DNA of 64,000 nt from contig NZ_JBDKWZ010000018.1 of NCBI RefSeq assembly GCF_039710355.1, forward strand, positions 83,594 to 147,593, in the 5' to 3' direction. The stretch is from Rapidithrix thailandica (GTDB taxonomy: Bacteria; Bacteroidota; Bacteroidia; Cytophagales; Flammeovirgaceae). Below are positions 44,356 through 54,325 of the stretch, piece after piece. The notes under the pieces are model-generated. The model was not told where the DNA came from, ran no database searches, and was given only the letters and a program-made list of their open reading frames with translations. The position numbers and the translations under genes were made by a program. Each line of letters starts with the position of its first letter. Position 1 is the first letter of the stretch.

Positions 44356-47300
44356 TTATACTGTTACCTTTACTCCCATCACCAGGATGTCATCCACTTG
44401 TTTTTCCGATCCTTGCCAAGAATCGATTTCTTTTTCCAATATTTGATACTGCTTGTTAATCGGCTGGTGATGGTTTTTATACAGCAGGGTTTTAAAGTGT
44501 TTCGTAAGGTATTTGGATTTTTTAGGCCCTCCCACCTGATCGGCATAACCGTCCGAAGCCATATAAATTAGCAATCCATCCTCTAAAGGAATACAATGAT
44601 TGGTATAACTGGCTTCCTTATTTCGTTGAATACCCCCCACCGAAATTTTATCGCCTTTGATTTCCTGAAATTCTCCATTCTGAACCAAATACAGGGGCCG
44701 TTTGGCTCCGGCATATTCCAATTGTTTATTTTCCAAATCAATTGCACAAATGCTGATATCCATTCCGTCACGGCTTTTGATACTTTCCTGGTCCTGATTC
44801 AGGATTTCCCGCACTCCCATATTCAAATAATACAGGATTTCAGCAGGTTGTGTCACTTGTTTGGTATTCACAATTTCATTCAACAAGGTATGGCCAATCA
44901 TCGACATAAAGGCCCCTGGCACTCCGTGTCCCGTACAGTCCACTGCCGCTAATAAAATTTTATTACCTTTCTGAGTATGCCAGTAAAAATCCCCACTAAC
45001 GATGTCACGAGGTTTATATAAGACAAAGGATTCCGGCAGTTTTTGTTGAATATCCAAAGGCAATATGGCCTCTTGTATCCTTTTGGCATAAGCAATACTA
45101 CTGGTAATGTCCTGGTTTTTTTTCAGTAATTCTTTGTTCTTTTGATCCACCTCCAGGTTCGCTGATTCCACCCTCTCTTTTTCCACTTGCAATTCCTTGG
45201 TGCGAATGTTCACTTGTTTTTCCAGTTCCACTTTCGCTTCCCGCAATTTGGTAAAACGGTACTGAATCAAGCCGTATAACAGCACCACACTCAAAAGACC
45301 ACATAGAGTATAAAACCACCAGGTGTTCCAAAAAGGGGGGTGAATGGTAATTTGAATGGCTGCCCCTTCTTCATTCCAAACACCATCGTTATTCGACCCG
45401 ATTACCTTAAAGGTATATTCTCCCGGAGGCAAGTTGGTGTAGCTGGCAAACCTACGGGTACCTACATAATTCCAATCTTTATCAAAGTTTTCCAGCTTAT
45501 AAGCATATTGATTCTTCTCAGCGTGTTGAAAACTCAGACCTGTAAATTCAAAAGATATGACATGGTCGCGATGTGAAAGCTCTAACTCCCCGGTTGCTGA
45601 GATATCTCTTTGTAACAAATCTCCCCCTACAGGTACACTTTTATTGAAGATCTTAAAATCAGTGATTACAATCTTTGGCAGGATTTGATTGTCTTTGATT
45701 TCATCCGTATAAAAGTAATTTAATCCTTGTATCCCTCCGAAAAGCAACTCCCCGCTTGGGGTTTTAAAATAGGCCCCCGGGTTAAACTCGTTACTTTGCA
45801 ATCCGTCCTTTTGGTCATAATTCTTAAACGTCTCCTTTTCCATATTGAAGCGAGAAAGACCCTTATTGGTACTTAACCACAAGTTGTGATGTTGATCTTC
45901 CAGAATACCATAGACGAAATTATTAGGCAACCCATCTTCTACGGAATACAAAGTAAACGTTTCGGACTCCGGGTCAAATTTATTCAGTCCTGCCGAAGTA
46001 CCGACCCAGATAATGCCTACTGAGTCTTCGTACAAGCTAAATACCGCATTACTCGCCAAGGAATTTTTCCCGTTACTCTGATAGCGGTAAAACTTCTTTT
46101 CCTGGGGCACAAATTTGTTCAATCCTCCCCCGTATGTCCCAATCCAGAAGTTGCCGTTCCGGTCTTCCAGGATGGTTCTCACATCGTTATGGCTAAGACT
46201 GTTCGCATCATTAGGATCATTCATATATCGCTGAAAGCGCCCGTTTTTAAAGATATTCAATCCTCCCTCGGTTCCCAACCACAAATTGTGGTGCTTATCT
46301 TCGTATATGGCCCAAATGATATTATTACTCAGGCTATCGGTATTGCCCAAATCCGCTTTGTAATGCGTAAAAGACTCATCCCTCAAATCCAACTTATTCA
46401 ACCCTCCCCCACCGGTTCCGATCCACACGGTTTTGTTTTTATCCCGGTGTAGTGAAAGTACCCGGTCATTGCTTAAAAACAGGGGCTTCGGTTTTTCTTT
46501 TCGATTTCTCAAATACCGTCTTTTTCGCCGGCTGGAAAGGCTATTAATATACGCCTGTTCTTTTAATTTTTTGGCCTCCGTGCGACTTTCACCGGCATCA
46601 AAGATGTCCTTGCTGGTATAAGTGGTAAACTTACCTGTTCTGGAATTGTATTTATTTAATCCTCCGTCAAACGTCCCGATCCATATGGTACCGCTTCTCT
46701 CCTTATAGATCATTTGAATGTTATCGCTACTCAGGGTATTCGGATTGGAGGGATTTCTTTGTAACAAATGAAAACGGGCCCCTTGTTGATTCGCTTTGCT
46801 TAGACCGGCATTTGTTCCCACCCACAACGTCCCCTCTTTATCCGAGAGCATAGAAATAATATTATTACTCAACAGTGATTTGGGTCTGGTATCACTGTGT
46901 ACAAAACTTTTGATCCGTTCAGTAGGCAAGTCCAGCATTTTCACTCCTACATCATCTGTTCCAATCCACAGACTACTCGAGTCAGTCTGCGCAAAGGCCA
47001 GAATCGAATTACTCCCCCTTCCTTTTTCATCATTGTTTAAATAAGCACTAATCCGTTCGTTCTTATCCAGTTTTCTTTTTTGTTTTTTGCTCAAAGAAAG
47101 TTTGTTAACCCCCTTGTCCGTACCCACCCAAATATTACCGTCAAAATCCTCATATAATGTTTGGATATGATTACTCAACAAAGTGTTACGACTATCTTCT
47201 TGAAAAACATAACGGGTCACTTTGCCGGTATACGGGTCAAATTTATTCAGCCCTTTGTCAGCCGTCCCAATCCAAAAGAACCCATAACGGTCTTCAAGCA

Positions 47301-47892
47301 TACAAGTAATTTTATTGCTACTTAAGCTTCTTGGGTTCCCCAGGATATTTTGAAATAAGGTAATGGACCTGTCCGAATATTCACCGTTTGTATTTTGAGC
47401 AAAAGTAACTTTATGCAACCCTCCCGGGTTGGTAGCGATCCAGTAGTGATTAAGTGAATCTTGTAAAACACCCGTCACTGTATTCGAACTCAATCCTTGT
47501 TCACCTTTTCCGGCAAATGCGGTGAAATTCTGATATTGATGGTCAAAAATACTCAAACCAAACTGTGTACCTATCCAAATTTTGCCTTGATGGTCTTCAT
47601 ACAAACAATAAATAATATTATTAACAAGAGAGGTAGAATCCGATGGATTGTGGCTAAACATTTCAAAATCAATCCCATTGTATTTATTTAATCCTCCACG
47701 GGTTCCCACCCAGATATATCCATCAGTGTCTTGGAGCATACAATTGATGGTACTCTGGGACAGGCCATCTTCCAAGGTAAGGTTATCAAATGTGAGTGCT
47801 TTTTGTTGCGCTTGTGCGGTAAAAGCAATTATTTGCAAAAGTAATAATGAGAACAGAATCACTGTTCGGTTCAAGGATTTACTAGGTTGCAT
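44356..47892 (-). CDS. Two-component-regulator propeller sensor fused to SpoIIE phosphatase
   Basis: A 1178-residue membrane sensor. A signal peptide (to about residue 28) is followed by roughly fourteen propeller repeats (LYEDHQGKIWIGT, ILEDRNGNFWIGTYGGGLNKF type) to about 770. Next come a Y_Y_Y domain (about 800-865, YKLENFDKDWNYVG), one membrane helix (about 873-895), a coiled coil (about 900-960) and a PP2C-type SpoIIE domain (about 985-1178). The last has SGDFYWH, VDCTGHGVPGAFMSMIG and MASDGYADQVGG. The outside propeller would sense a ligand, often a glycan fragment, and control a phosphatase acting on an anti-anti-sigma or similar protein. Similar propeller proteins usually end in a histidine kinase. 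Confidence 0.93.
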   Translation of the reverse strand: MQPSKSLNRTVILFSLLLLQIIAFTAQAQQKALTFDNLTLEDGLSQSTINCMLQDTDGYIWVGTRGGLNKYNGIDFEMFSHNPSDSTSLVNNIIYCLYEDHQGKIWIGTQFGLSIFDHQYQNFTAFAGKGEQGLSSNTVTGVLQDSLNHYWIATNPGGLHKVTFAQNTNGEYSDRSITLFQNILGNPRSLSSNKITCMLEDRYGFFWIGTADKGLNKFDPYTGKVTRYVFQEDSRNTLLSNHIQTLYEDFDGNIWVGTDKGVNKLSLSKKQKRKLDKNERISAYLNNDEKGRGSNSILAFAQTDSSSLWIGTDDVGVKMLDLPTERIKSFVHSDTRPKSLLSNNIISMLSDKEGTLWVGTNAGLSKANQQGARFHLLQRNPSNPNTLSSDNIQMIYKERSGTIWIGTFDGGLNKYNSRTGKFTTYTSKDIFDAGESRTEAKKLKEQAYINSLSSRRKRRYLRNRKEKPKPLFLSNDRVLSLHRDKNKTVWIGTGGGGLNKLDLRDESFTHYKADLGNTDSLSNNIIWAIYEDKHHNLWLGTEGGLNIFKNGRFQRYMNDPNDANSLSHNDVRTILEDRNGNFWIGTYGGGLNKFVPQEKKFYRYQSNGKNSLASNAVFSLYEDSVGIIWVGTSAGLNKFDPESETFTLYSVEDGLPNNFVYGILEDQHHNLWLSTNKGLSRFNMEKETFKNYDQKDGLQSNEFNPGAYFKTPSGELLFGGIQGLNYFYTDEIKDNQILPKIVITDFKIFNKSVPVGGDLLQRDISATGELELSHRDHVISFEFTGLSFQHAEKNQYAYKLENFDKDWNYVGTRRFASYTNLPPGEYTFKVIGSNNDGVWNEEGAAIQITIHPPFWNTWWFYTLCGLLSVVLLYGLIQYRFTKLREAKVELEKQVNIRTKELQVEKERVESANLEVDQKNKELLKKNQDITSSIAYAKRIQEAILPLDIQQKLPESFVLYKPRDIVSGDFYWHTQKGNKILLAAVDCTGHGVPGAFMSMIGHTLLNEIVNTKQVTQPAEILYYLNMGVREILNQDQESIKSRDGMDISICAIDLENKQLEYAGAKRPLYLVQNGEFQEIKGDKISVGGIQRNKEASYTNHCIPLEDGLLIYMASDGYADQVGGPKKSKYLTKHFKTLLYKNHHQPINKQYQILEKEIDSWQGSEKQVDDILVMGVKVTV

Positions 47893-48061
47893 AGTTGTGT
47901 AGTCGTTCGGCCTTACTAGCTCTGTTTTCGTTGCCAGAATGTGTTAAAAAAATAAGACAGGGAGCTTTATCCTATCCCGAAAGTTATTAAATAAATTTCA
48001 GTTTATTTGCTCAGTGTAATAAGTAACGTGGAATTGTCAAATTTATGGGAACCCGAACTCT

Positions 48062-48358
48062 TTAATTACATTTTTCCAGCAAGGTCCTGGCCACAATGAC
48101 CCACTCCTCCTTTAGCGAATGGGAAGACATTGTTTGGCCGGCTCTCTGATACCAATAATTGGCATTACTTAAATCTCCTTCTTTCCGGTGCAAATAGGCG
48201 TGTACCCAAGCCGCTTCATTGCCAGAATCTTCTTGAGCCATGTCGTGTGCAGTATCCCAATCGCCTTTGGCATCATACCATAATGCCTTCAAGGCCTGAC
48301 TGAGTTTGTGCGGTGGAAATGGCGATGCAAGGCTGTTAGAAAACTCTTCAAAATTCAT
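48062..48358 (-). CDS. Conserved small protein of unknown function, TPR-like
   Basis: A 98-residue soluble protein. LKALWYDAKGDWDTAHDMAQ and AYLHRKEGDLSNANYWYQRAG look like one pair of helical repeats (TPR or Sel1-like). I recall similar short hypothetical proteins in many bacteria but no known function. Single gene; the next gene upstream is 73 bp away in the same direction. Confidence 0.7.
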   Translation of the reverse strand: MNFEEFSNSLASPFPPHKLSQALKALWYDAKGDWDTAHDMAQEDSGNEAAWVHAYLHRKEGDLSNANYWYQRAGQTMSSHSLKEEWVIVARTLLEKCN

Positions 48359-48431
48359 GGCACTATTTCTTTTTATTTAAGAGAAGGTAATTCCTCTAAA
48401 TTATACAATAAGCCACTAAAATCAAGACAAC

Positions 48432-48815
48432 TTATACCAGCTTACTCCCTCCTAACACTATGACGACAATGCCTAACAGGATGATAAACAGGGATAGGAT
48501 ATATGTAAAGTCAAATAATTCAATATGTTTCGGATTATCTTCCTCATAGATAATCCGAAGCTTTTCTCCTTTGAGAAACATGGGAACTTTGGCTCCCATA
48601 TGCAATTCACTATTTATTAACTGATGCTCTTGAGTGTGGAAAGAAATGACGGGATAGTATCTTCGGTGGCCTTGTTCGGTTTTCTCATGAAACCCTGAAA
48701 CTTTTCCGATACTGACTTTTCCTTTGTTCATCAAGGACCTAAAGTGCAATAACTTTTTCATGCCAAAACTTGTAGCCAGAAGACCGATGATAATCTGAAA
48801 ATATGCGACTAACAT
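48432..48815 (-). CDS. DUF3592 membrane protein
   Basis: A 127-residue protein with a membrane helix at each end (about residues 4-20 and 105-124) and a soluble beta-rich middle with YYPVISFHTQE, GEKLRIIYEEDNPKHI, as in DUF3592. Function unknown. It probably forms a short transcriptional unit with the small TPR-like gene downstream. Confidence 0.8.
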   Translation of the reverse strand: MLVAYFQIIIGLLATSFGMKKLLHFRSLMNKGKVSIGKVSGFHEKTEQGHRRYYPVISFHTQEHQLINSELHMGAKVPMFLKGEKLRIIYEEDNPKHIELFDFTYILSLFIILLGIVVIVLGGSKLV

Positions 48816-48940
48816 AATGTTCCGGTGCTTTGGTGAGAAAAGTAAGTTAAAAATTTTTTCAGTGAATTTCCATAAATATTTCTAAACACAGCTGCATAAC
48901 AGTACTTTTCTCAACCCCTTATCTTCCCAAAAGCAAAAAA

Positions 48941-48963
48941 AGCGGGCTTAGGTAAAGCCCGCT
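48941..48963 (-). terminator. Terminator of T9SS cargo gene 1
   Basis: On the minus strand AGCGGGCTT-TACCT-AAGCCCGCT followed by seven T residues, 25 bp after the stop. Confidence 0.88.
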
Positions 48964-48987
48964 CACTGTTTTTGTTGTCGTGTAGCC

Positions 48988-50079
48988 TTAATATATAACC
49001 TTTTTATGTACCACTTTGTCCCCTTGTTGTATACGCAATGTATAAGCCCCCCGTCCGAAACCTGTAAGGCTGATGGGTTCTTCTACCCAATAGGCAGAAG
49101 TTCTGGAAGAGAAAGTTTGTTGATATACTTTTTTACCTAGTGCGTCAAAGGCCCAAACCTGTGCCCCGCTACTTACTTTCATTCTTAAAGTAAAATTGCC
49201 ATTGTCTGTAGGATTAGGATAAACACTTACTCCACCTTCGCCATCGCCTTGTCTTACCAACACCACTTTGGAATACGTACTCGTACCGTCAAAGTCGGTT
49301 TGTTTTAACCGGTAGTAGGTAACTGGCCAAGGTTCGGGAGAAACATGTTCTTGATAAGTAAGTAATTGAGTGCTATTTCCTGCCCCGGGAATTTCTTTCA
49401 CCAGGTAAAACTCTTTTCCATCGTTGGAAGCCTCTATACTGAAATAATTATTATTAACCTCAATAGCTGTTGCCCATTTAAGAACTACTAAATTTTCAAC
49501 TAATGTAGCATTAAAATATAGCAAGGTAATCGGTAAAGGCTGATCACAAGAAGCACCGCAGTTTACATGATCATTACAATAAGTTAAATTACCGCCACAA
49601 GCCCCAAAAAAATCATAGGTAGGACAAGGACCACTACAATCGGTACCCGGACTAACCGCCATCGCCCCGTTAAATTTAATATCTCCTCCACCTTTTATAT
49701 CTAAATCTACACCTTGGCTGTCCCAATTGCCAATTACTTCTAGATATCCGCCTACTTCAAACTCCCCGGATCCTGAACCTACTATAGAAACCCCTCCATT
49801 TACAGTTAAACTATTAGGAATTTTTACAGAGATGTTATTACCATTAAATACTAAAGTTAAGGAACCATTACCAATATCTTCTGTAGGATTATCAAATAGT
49901 AGTATATCTCCCTCTTCCAGGGATATTGTCACATTTGTGTATGGAGAACTACCACAGATAGTGGAAAAGTTATAAGTATCACTTACCCCATTGTTCGGAG
50001 CTGAAAAATTACAATCAACACTATATACACTGGAATAATAACAAACTGCTAATACAAGCAATAGAAGTCTTTTTCTCAT
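48988..50079 (-). CDS. Secreted protein with T9SS type A C-terminal sorting domain (paralogue 1)
   Basis: A 363-residue secreted protein. After a signal peptide (about 1-20) comes a beta-rich region of about 150 residues with repeated short strands and the sequence PCPTYDFFGACGG. Then comes a segment CDQPLPITLLYFNA...WATAIEVNNNYFSIEAS typical of cargo proteins. The C-terminal sorting domain (about 285-363) has VYPNPTDNGNFTLRM and ends KVVHKKVIY. It should be exported by the type IX system and attached or released outside. No catalytic domain was recognised. Tandem paralogue of the next gene. Confidence 0.88.
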   Translation of the reverse strand: MRKRLLLLVLAVCYYSSVYSVDCNFSAPNNGVSDTYNFSTICGSSPYTNVTISLEEGDILLFDNPTEDIGNGSLTLVFNGNNISVKIPNSLTVNGGVSIVGSGSGEFEVGGYLEVIGNWDSQGVDLDIKGGGDIKFNGAMAVSPGTDCSGPCPTYDFFGACGGNLTYCNDHVNCGASCDQPLPITLLYFNATLVENLVVLKWATAIEVNNNYFSIEASNDGKEFYLVKEIPGAGNSTQLLTYQEHVSPEPWPVTYYRLKQTDFDGTSTYSKVVLVRQGDGEGGVSVYPNPTDNGNFTLRMKVSSGAQVWAFDALGKKVYQQTFSSRTSAYWVEEPISLTGFGRGAYTLRIQQGDKVVHKKVIY

Positions 50080-50581
50080 CTTGTTAATTCTTTGAATTCA
50101 GGAGTATAATGGCTATGCTAGTTGATCCAAACTGCAATACTAGGGAGTAATTTTTTGAGCTACCGGGTTGGAATTTTATAATTTTTATTTCTTTCTTACC
50201 CAAGTAGCATTCTTAGCATGACTGCTTTAGTATACTTGAATACGCTGAATACTAGCAAGTATTGGATTTATTTTGCATTTTTTTGCATAAATACTCGAAT
50301 TTTCAAAGATCTTGAAATAAGTCAATCTACCTCCTTAGTATAATCCGGACAAAATGTATTTTTTCTCACACAATCCCTAAAGCATTATTGGAACTAAAAG
50401 AAAGGTAACAAATACCAAGTTTTAGGAAAAAAATAAATAACGAAGAACCCTAAACGAATTATAAACAAAGAGAAAGAATGGATAGTTATTTACTTTGACT
50501 CAATTCAAAATACCAGTCCAATCAAAAAGGCTGGAGAATTGACTCCAGCCTTTTTGATTGGAAAATTTCTTGTCTTTTCTA
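50080..50581. other. 502-bp gap between the two T9SS paralogues
   Basis: Contains a 17-bp element CTTACCCAAGTAGCATT (50195-50211) that recurs with one change upstream of paralogue 2 (51771-51787), followed in both by related GCAAGTATTG sequences. This shows that the duplication included upstream DNA. The far end holds the terminator of paralogue 2. No gene seen. Confidence 0.5.
50518..50561. terminator. Long perfect terminator of T9SS cargo gene 2
   Basis: A perfect 19-bp inverted repeat, CCAATCAAAAAGGCTGGAG and its complement, around the 6-base loop AATTGA. It begins about 20 bp after the stop of the minus-strand gene. The A/T runs allow either direction. Confidence 0.85.
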
Positions 50582-51652
50582 TCAGTACACCACTTTTTTA
50601 TGAATCATATTTTTCCCTTGCCGGATCCGTAACAGATAGGTTCCCTGTCCATACTTTGCTAAACTCATCGGCTTTTCGAGCCAATAGGCCAGCGCCCGGG
50701 CAGTAAAAACCTGTTGATAAACTTCTTGCCCCAAAGCATTATACAGCCAAATATGGGTATCCTCATCTACTTTTATTTTCAGAGTAAAATCTCCTTGGCT
50801 TGCCGGGTTGGGATACACCACTATACCCTCATCTTTTCTGCTAACTGACACAACCTTCGAATACGAATACGTTCCGTCAAAATCTGTTTGTTTTAACCGG
50901 TAATAGGTTACCGGCCAAGGTTCCGGGGCAAGTTCTTCCCGATAGTTGATGGGCTGATTACTGTTGCCTGCTCCGCCAATATTTTTCACCGGATAAAACT
51001 CTTTACCATCCCCGGAAGCTTCAATGCTAAAAAAATCATTGTTGATTTCCATTGCTGTTGTCCATTTCAAACTCACCAGAGGGCTGTTCCATTGAGCTGT
51101 GAATGAAAGTAAGGTAATCGGCAAAGGCTGATCACAAGAAGCACCGCAGTTTACATGTGTTTCACAATAATCGGAACCTCCGTCTGCGCAAGGGCCAGAC
51201 AAATCAAAAGTAGGGCAAGGACCGCTACAATCCGTACCTGCACTCACATGCATTGCTCCGGCCACATTGACCGCTCCGCTTCCGTTCAAATCCAAATCAA
51301 CTCCCGAATTGCTCCAGCTTCCGGCCACATTCAACCCTCCGTCTACATCCAGTGTTCCCGATCCGTACCCTGTAAAACTTATGCTACTGGCTACACTAAG
51401 GGTGTTGGGCACTTGAACAGAGATATTGTCTCCGTTAAATTGTATGATTAAATTTACGACTGACACATTTGCTTCGTCAAAAATCAAGATATCCCCTTCT
51501 TCCAAAGTAATTGTGACATTATTGTACGGGCTACTACAGATTGCCGACAAATGATAGGTATCGCTCTGCGCATTATCGGCCGCAGTAAAATTACAAGCGC
51601 TACTATTGAAAAAAGCGCACACAGCTATTACTAGCAAAAGAATTTCTCGCAT
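50582..51652 (-). CDS. Secreted protein with T9SS type A C-terminal sorting domain (paralogue 2)
   Basis: A 356-residue paralogue of the gene at 48988. Signal peptide (about 1-19), beta-rich domain with PCPTFDLSGPC, the linker NCGASCDQPLPITLLSF, a segment WTTAMEINNDFFSIEASGDGKEFYPV, and a sorting domain with VYPNPASQGDFTLKI ending IHKKVVY. The two proteins agree along their whole length. Conserved cysteines in CSGPCPT...CGASC suggest disulfides. Function unknown; adhesion or surface coating is possible. Confidence 0.88.
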   Translation of the reverse strand: MREILLLVIAVCAFFNSSACNFTAADNAQSDTYHLSAICSSPYNNVTITLEEGDILIFDEANVSVVNLIIQFNGDNISVQVPNTLSVASSISFTGYGSGTLDVDGGLNVAGSWSNSGVDLDLNGSGAVNVAGAMHVSAGTDCSGPCPTFDLSGPCADGGSDYCETHVNCGASCDQPLPITLLSFTAQWNSPLVSLKWTTAMEINNDFFSIEASGDGKEFYPVKNIGGAGNSNQPINYREELAPEPWPVTYYRLKQTDFDGTYSYSKVVSVSRKDEGIVVYPNPASQGDFTLKIKVDEDTHIWLYNALGQEVYQQVFTARALAYWLEKPMSLAKYGQGTYLLRIRQGKNMIHKKVVY

Positions 51653-52068
51653 CTTACTAATTTTTTGAATGATTTTAAGAGTAGATAAAAGCTAATTCTG
51701 CCCAATTGGCATTGGATAGTACATCTGTGTGTGGCAATAGCAGTAAGAATTTCACCATTTAGGTCTTCATCTTACCTAAGTAGCATTATATGCAAATGTG
51801 CGTGTTAAATATTTTTATAAATACGTAGTAAGTCCGCAAGTATTGAAAATTTATCACTCTACGTAAAAATACTTAACACATATTAACGATTCGAAACTTC
51901 TTGTGCTCAAGAGATAATAGCCGTAAAGTTGAGAATACAAGTAGTCATTACTCCAACTTACCCGGATAGATGAGGGAAGGGACAATAATGAATAAAGGTC
52001 TGATACAAAAAAACCTTCCAGCTTTTAAACACCTGGAAGGTTTAAAATTATCACAAAGTGAGGGTGAT
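51653..52068. other. 416-bp region upstream of T9SS paralogue 2
   Basis: Carries the second copy of the 17-bp upstream element (51771-51787) and, near the hexosaminidase end, the palindrome at 52013-52041. Otherwise AT-rich with nothing recognisable. Confidence 0.45.
52013..52041. repeat. Diverged copy of the 29-bp palindrome, GH20 terminator
   Basis: ACCTTCCAGCTTTTAAACACCTGGAAGGT sits just after the GH20 stop between A and T tracts. It differs from the copies at 59984 and 62512 only in the centre. It should act as a terminator. Confidence 0.75.
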
Positions 52069-53688
52069 TTATTCCACTTCTTTCGTATAACGGATACCTA
52101 AAGCATCCCATCGCATTTGCAAAGATTTTAATGCACTTTGGTAACGGGCAAAATCTTTTTGATCAAGATTTGTCCAGCCGACTTCCGCATAAGCACTGAT
52201 CCGGGGAAATACCTGATGTTCTGTTCGCTCTTCCGTTGCCGTCCATTCCCCCCACATTTGACAACCTAAACCCAGTACTTTTTGATGATATTTGGGGTTC
52301 AGACCTTTTGGAACCGGATCAAAACCGTAAGCTTTTTGAAGAGGAATACTTTGATAGTTATAATCCAGATACGTAAAACTATGCAAAGAATTCACGATGT
52401 CATATCCTTGCTCTACGGCTTGGTTAACCAGTTTTAAATCTCCTTTCCAAAAATGAATCACTGCACTTTTCGCCAGGGATTGTCCCACCTGTACGTCTTC
52501 GGCCGCTTGCCATTCGTGTACGTTTCCACCCAAAATTTCATTCCATCCCATCATACGTCTACCTTTACTATCTATAAAATTCGAAATTTTGTTAGTGAAA
52601 TAGATCTGCACATCTGCCGGACTTTTCAAACCCTCTTTTTTCATCAACTCCTGAATTTGAACAGAGTTTTTCCATTGTTCGAATTTCACTTCATCCCCCC
52701 CTATATGAATCACTTTTGAGGGAAACAAGGCCATGGTTTCCGTAAGTACATCCTCCAAAAAGCGATATACTTTTTGATTGGCCACATTATAACTGTCTTC
52801 CATCTTACCGAAAATCACCGGAACTTCTATCTGTTTCCCTGTTGTCCCTAGCCAAGGATAAGCCGCAATGGCTGCACTGGCATGTCCGGGCATTTCAATT
52901 TCAGGCACTACCGTAATATGCCGCTCGGCAGCATATTGTACCAACTCTTTGATCTCCTCTTGTGTATAAAAGCCTTCATGAGGTTCACCCGATCTTTTTT
53001 CGCTATTCCAGCCGCCAATTTGCGTATCCTTTCTCTTCGACCCTATCTCAGTAAGTTTGGGATACTTTTTAATTTCAATCCGCCAGCCTTGGTCATCAGT
53101 CAAATGCCAATGAAATGTATTCATTTTCAACAAAGCCATCTGATCTAATAGCATTTTCACAAATTCTTTTCCCCGGAAATGCCGCGACTCGTCCAACATA
53201 AATGCCCTCCAGGCAAAACGAGGACGGTCTTCTATACTCAATGCAGGAATCTCCCAGCTTTTCAGGGGTGTGTTTACCAAATCTACCGGCAATAGTTGCT
53301 TCAACGTTTGTACTCCATAAAACAAACCCGTAGGGTTGGCGGCCGTAATTTTTACTTGATCTTCAGTCACTTCCAACTGATACCCTTCTTGCCCCAACTG
53401 CTCTTTTAATGCCGGGTTCAAGCGAAGATAAATGGAATTCTTTTTCGCTTTGGCCGAAACCTTTACAGGCAATTTTCCTTGTAATTCCTTTTCCAGGTAC
53501 TTTGCAGTTGCTTGGGCAGCTTCCTCCGCAAGTATTTTCACTTTTTTAGAAAAAATAAAGGCTCCGTCATGCCGCTGTACTTTTTGCGGATAGGGAACCA
53601 AAGGTAAATCTGTTTGGGCGTTGGCACCGGAATGACTTAACCACACACCACACAGAACCAAAAGATAGCTCAGCAGTTTCATTTTCAA
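52069..53688 (-). CDS. GH20 beta-N-acetylhexosaminidase
   Basis: A 539-residue exported glycosidase with a signal peptide (to about residue 24). The N-terminal GH20b domain (about 25-145) precedes the catalytic barrel, which carries the substrate-assisted catalytic pair Asp332-Glu333 in HIGGDEVKFEQW. FHWHLTDDQGWRIEI and EIEMPGHASAAIAAYP are typical. It releases terminal GlcNAc or GalNAc from glycans or chitobiose. It ends in one of the shared palindromes and belongs functionally with the GH110, GH95 and GH101-like genes further right. Confidence 0.95.
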   Translation of the reverse strand: MKMKLLSYLLVLCGVWLSHSGANAQTDLPLVPYPQKVQRHDGAFIFSKKVKILAEEAAQATAKYLEKELQGKLPVKVSAKAKKNSIYLRLNPALKEQLGQEGYQLEVTEDQVKITAANPTGLFYGVQTLKQLLPVDLVNTPLKSWEIPALSIEDRPRFAWRAFMLDESRHFRGKEFVKMLLDQMALLKMNTFHWHLTDDQGWRIEIKKYPKLTEIGSKRKDTQIGGWNSEKRSGEPHEGFYTQEEIKELVQYAAERHITVVPEIEMPGHASAAIAAYPWLGTTGKQIEVPVIFGKMEDSYNVANQKVYRFLEDVLTETMALFPSKVIHIGGDEVKFEQWKNSVQIQELMKKEGLKSPADVQIYFTNKISNFIDSKGRRMMGWNEILGGNVHEWQAAEDVQVGQSLAKSAVIHFWKGDLKLVNQAVEQGYDIVNSLHSFTYLDYNYQSIPLQKAYGFDPVPKGLNPKYHQKVLGLGCQMWGEWTATEERTEHQVFPRISAYAEVGWTNLDQKDFARYQSALKSLQMRWDALGIRYTKEVE

Positions 53689-53806
53689 TTTTTTGTTATG
53701 GTTTACTTATTGTATAAAAATAGGCAATTATTTTCTAAATAATACAATTGTGCTCGATAACAATTTAAGTTAAACCAAATTTACCGAGTGCTCTTCCAAC
53801 ATTTAA

Positions 53807-54094
53807 TCAGAGGGATTCATAATGTTCTACGCTAGGAAAAGGATCGTAATAGGCATGTAGTAACTTCTTCCACTCTTGGTACTCAGCCGACTTTCTGAAG
53901 CCCACTTCATGGTCTTCCAAGGTTTCCCATTTTACCAGCAAAAGGTAGCGGTTATTTTTTTCAATACACCGTTTCAACTCATGTGAAAGATACCCCTGCA
54001 TGGAGGAAATAATGGATTCGGCTTTGCCAAAATCAGCTTCAAAGGCTTTTTCCTTTCCCGGAATTACGTCCAGGGTTGCTACTTCCAGGATCAT
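53807..54094 (-). CDS. Antibiotic-biosynthesis-monooxygenase (ABM) domain protein
   Basis: A 95-residue dimeric alpha-beta-barrel protein. MILEVATLDVIPGKEKAFEADF, SSMQGYLSHELKRC and YLLLVKWETLEDHEVGFRKS match the ABM family. Members include heme-degrading and quinone monooxygenases as well as proteins without known activity, so only the family is claimed. The gene is divergent from purL. Confidence 0.85.
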   Translation of the reverse strand: MILEVATLDVIPGKEKAFEADFGKAESIISSMQGYLSHELKRCIEKNNRYLLLVKWETLEDHEVGFRKSAEYQEWKKLLHAYYDPFPSVEHYESL

Positions 54095-54276
54095 ATTTTA
54101 TGAATTATATACTTCATGATCTACTTTTATTTTAAATCTATCATAACAGGGTATTTAAACAAAATAGCCCTCATAAATCGCTTCTCAATTTTTTACTCCT
54201 CTCCTAGTTTTGTCCTGATTATTGATCATCCATCACTGATAACTGGTCTTGGCTCTCTGTATAAATGTTTTTTGTC

Positions 54277-54284
54277 TAACTTTG
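54277..54284 (+). promoter_or_regulatory. Candidate -7 box for purL
   Basis: TAACTTTG matches TAnnTTTG, about 42 bp before the chosen purL start. It supports a start at 54326 over the earlier in-frame ATG at 54116, which would lie upstream of the transcript. Confidence 0.4.
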
Positions 54285-54325
54285 CAGCAGCAAACTATTT
54301 TGAAGTTATTATACCCTTCATTCAC

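Noticed and set aside
54116..54325. N-terminal extension of PurL by 70 residues
   Set aside because: Hydrophobic and not PurL-like, and it would start upstream of the likely -7 box at 54277.
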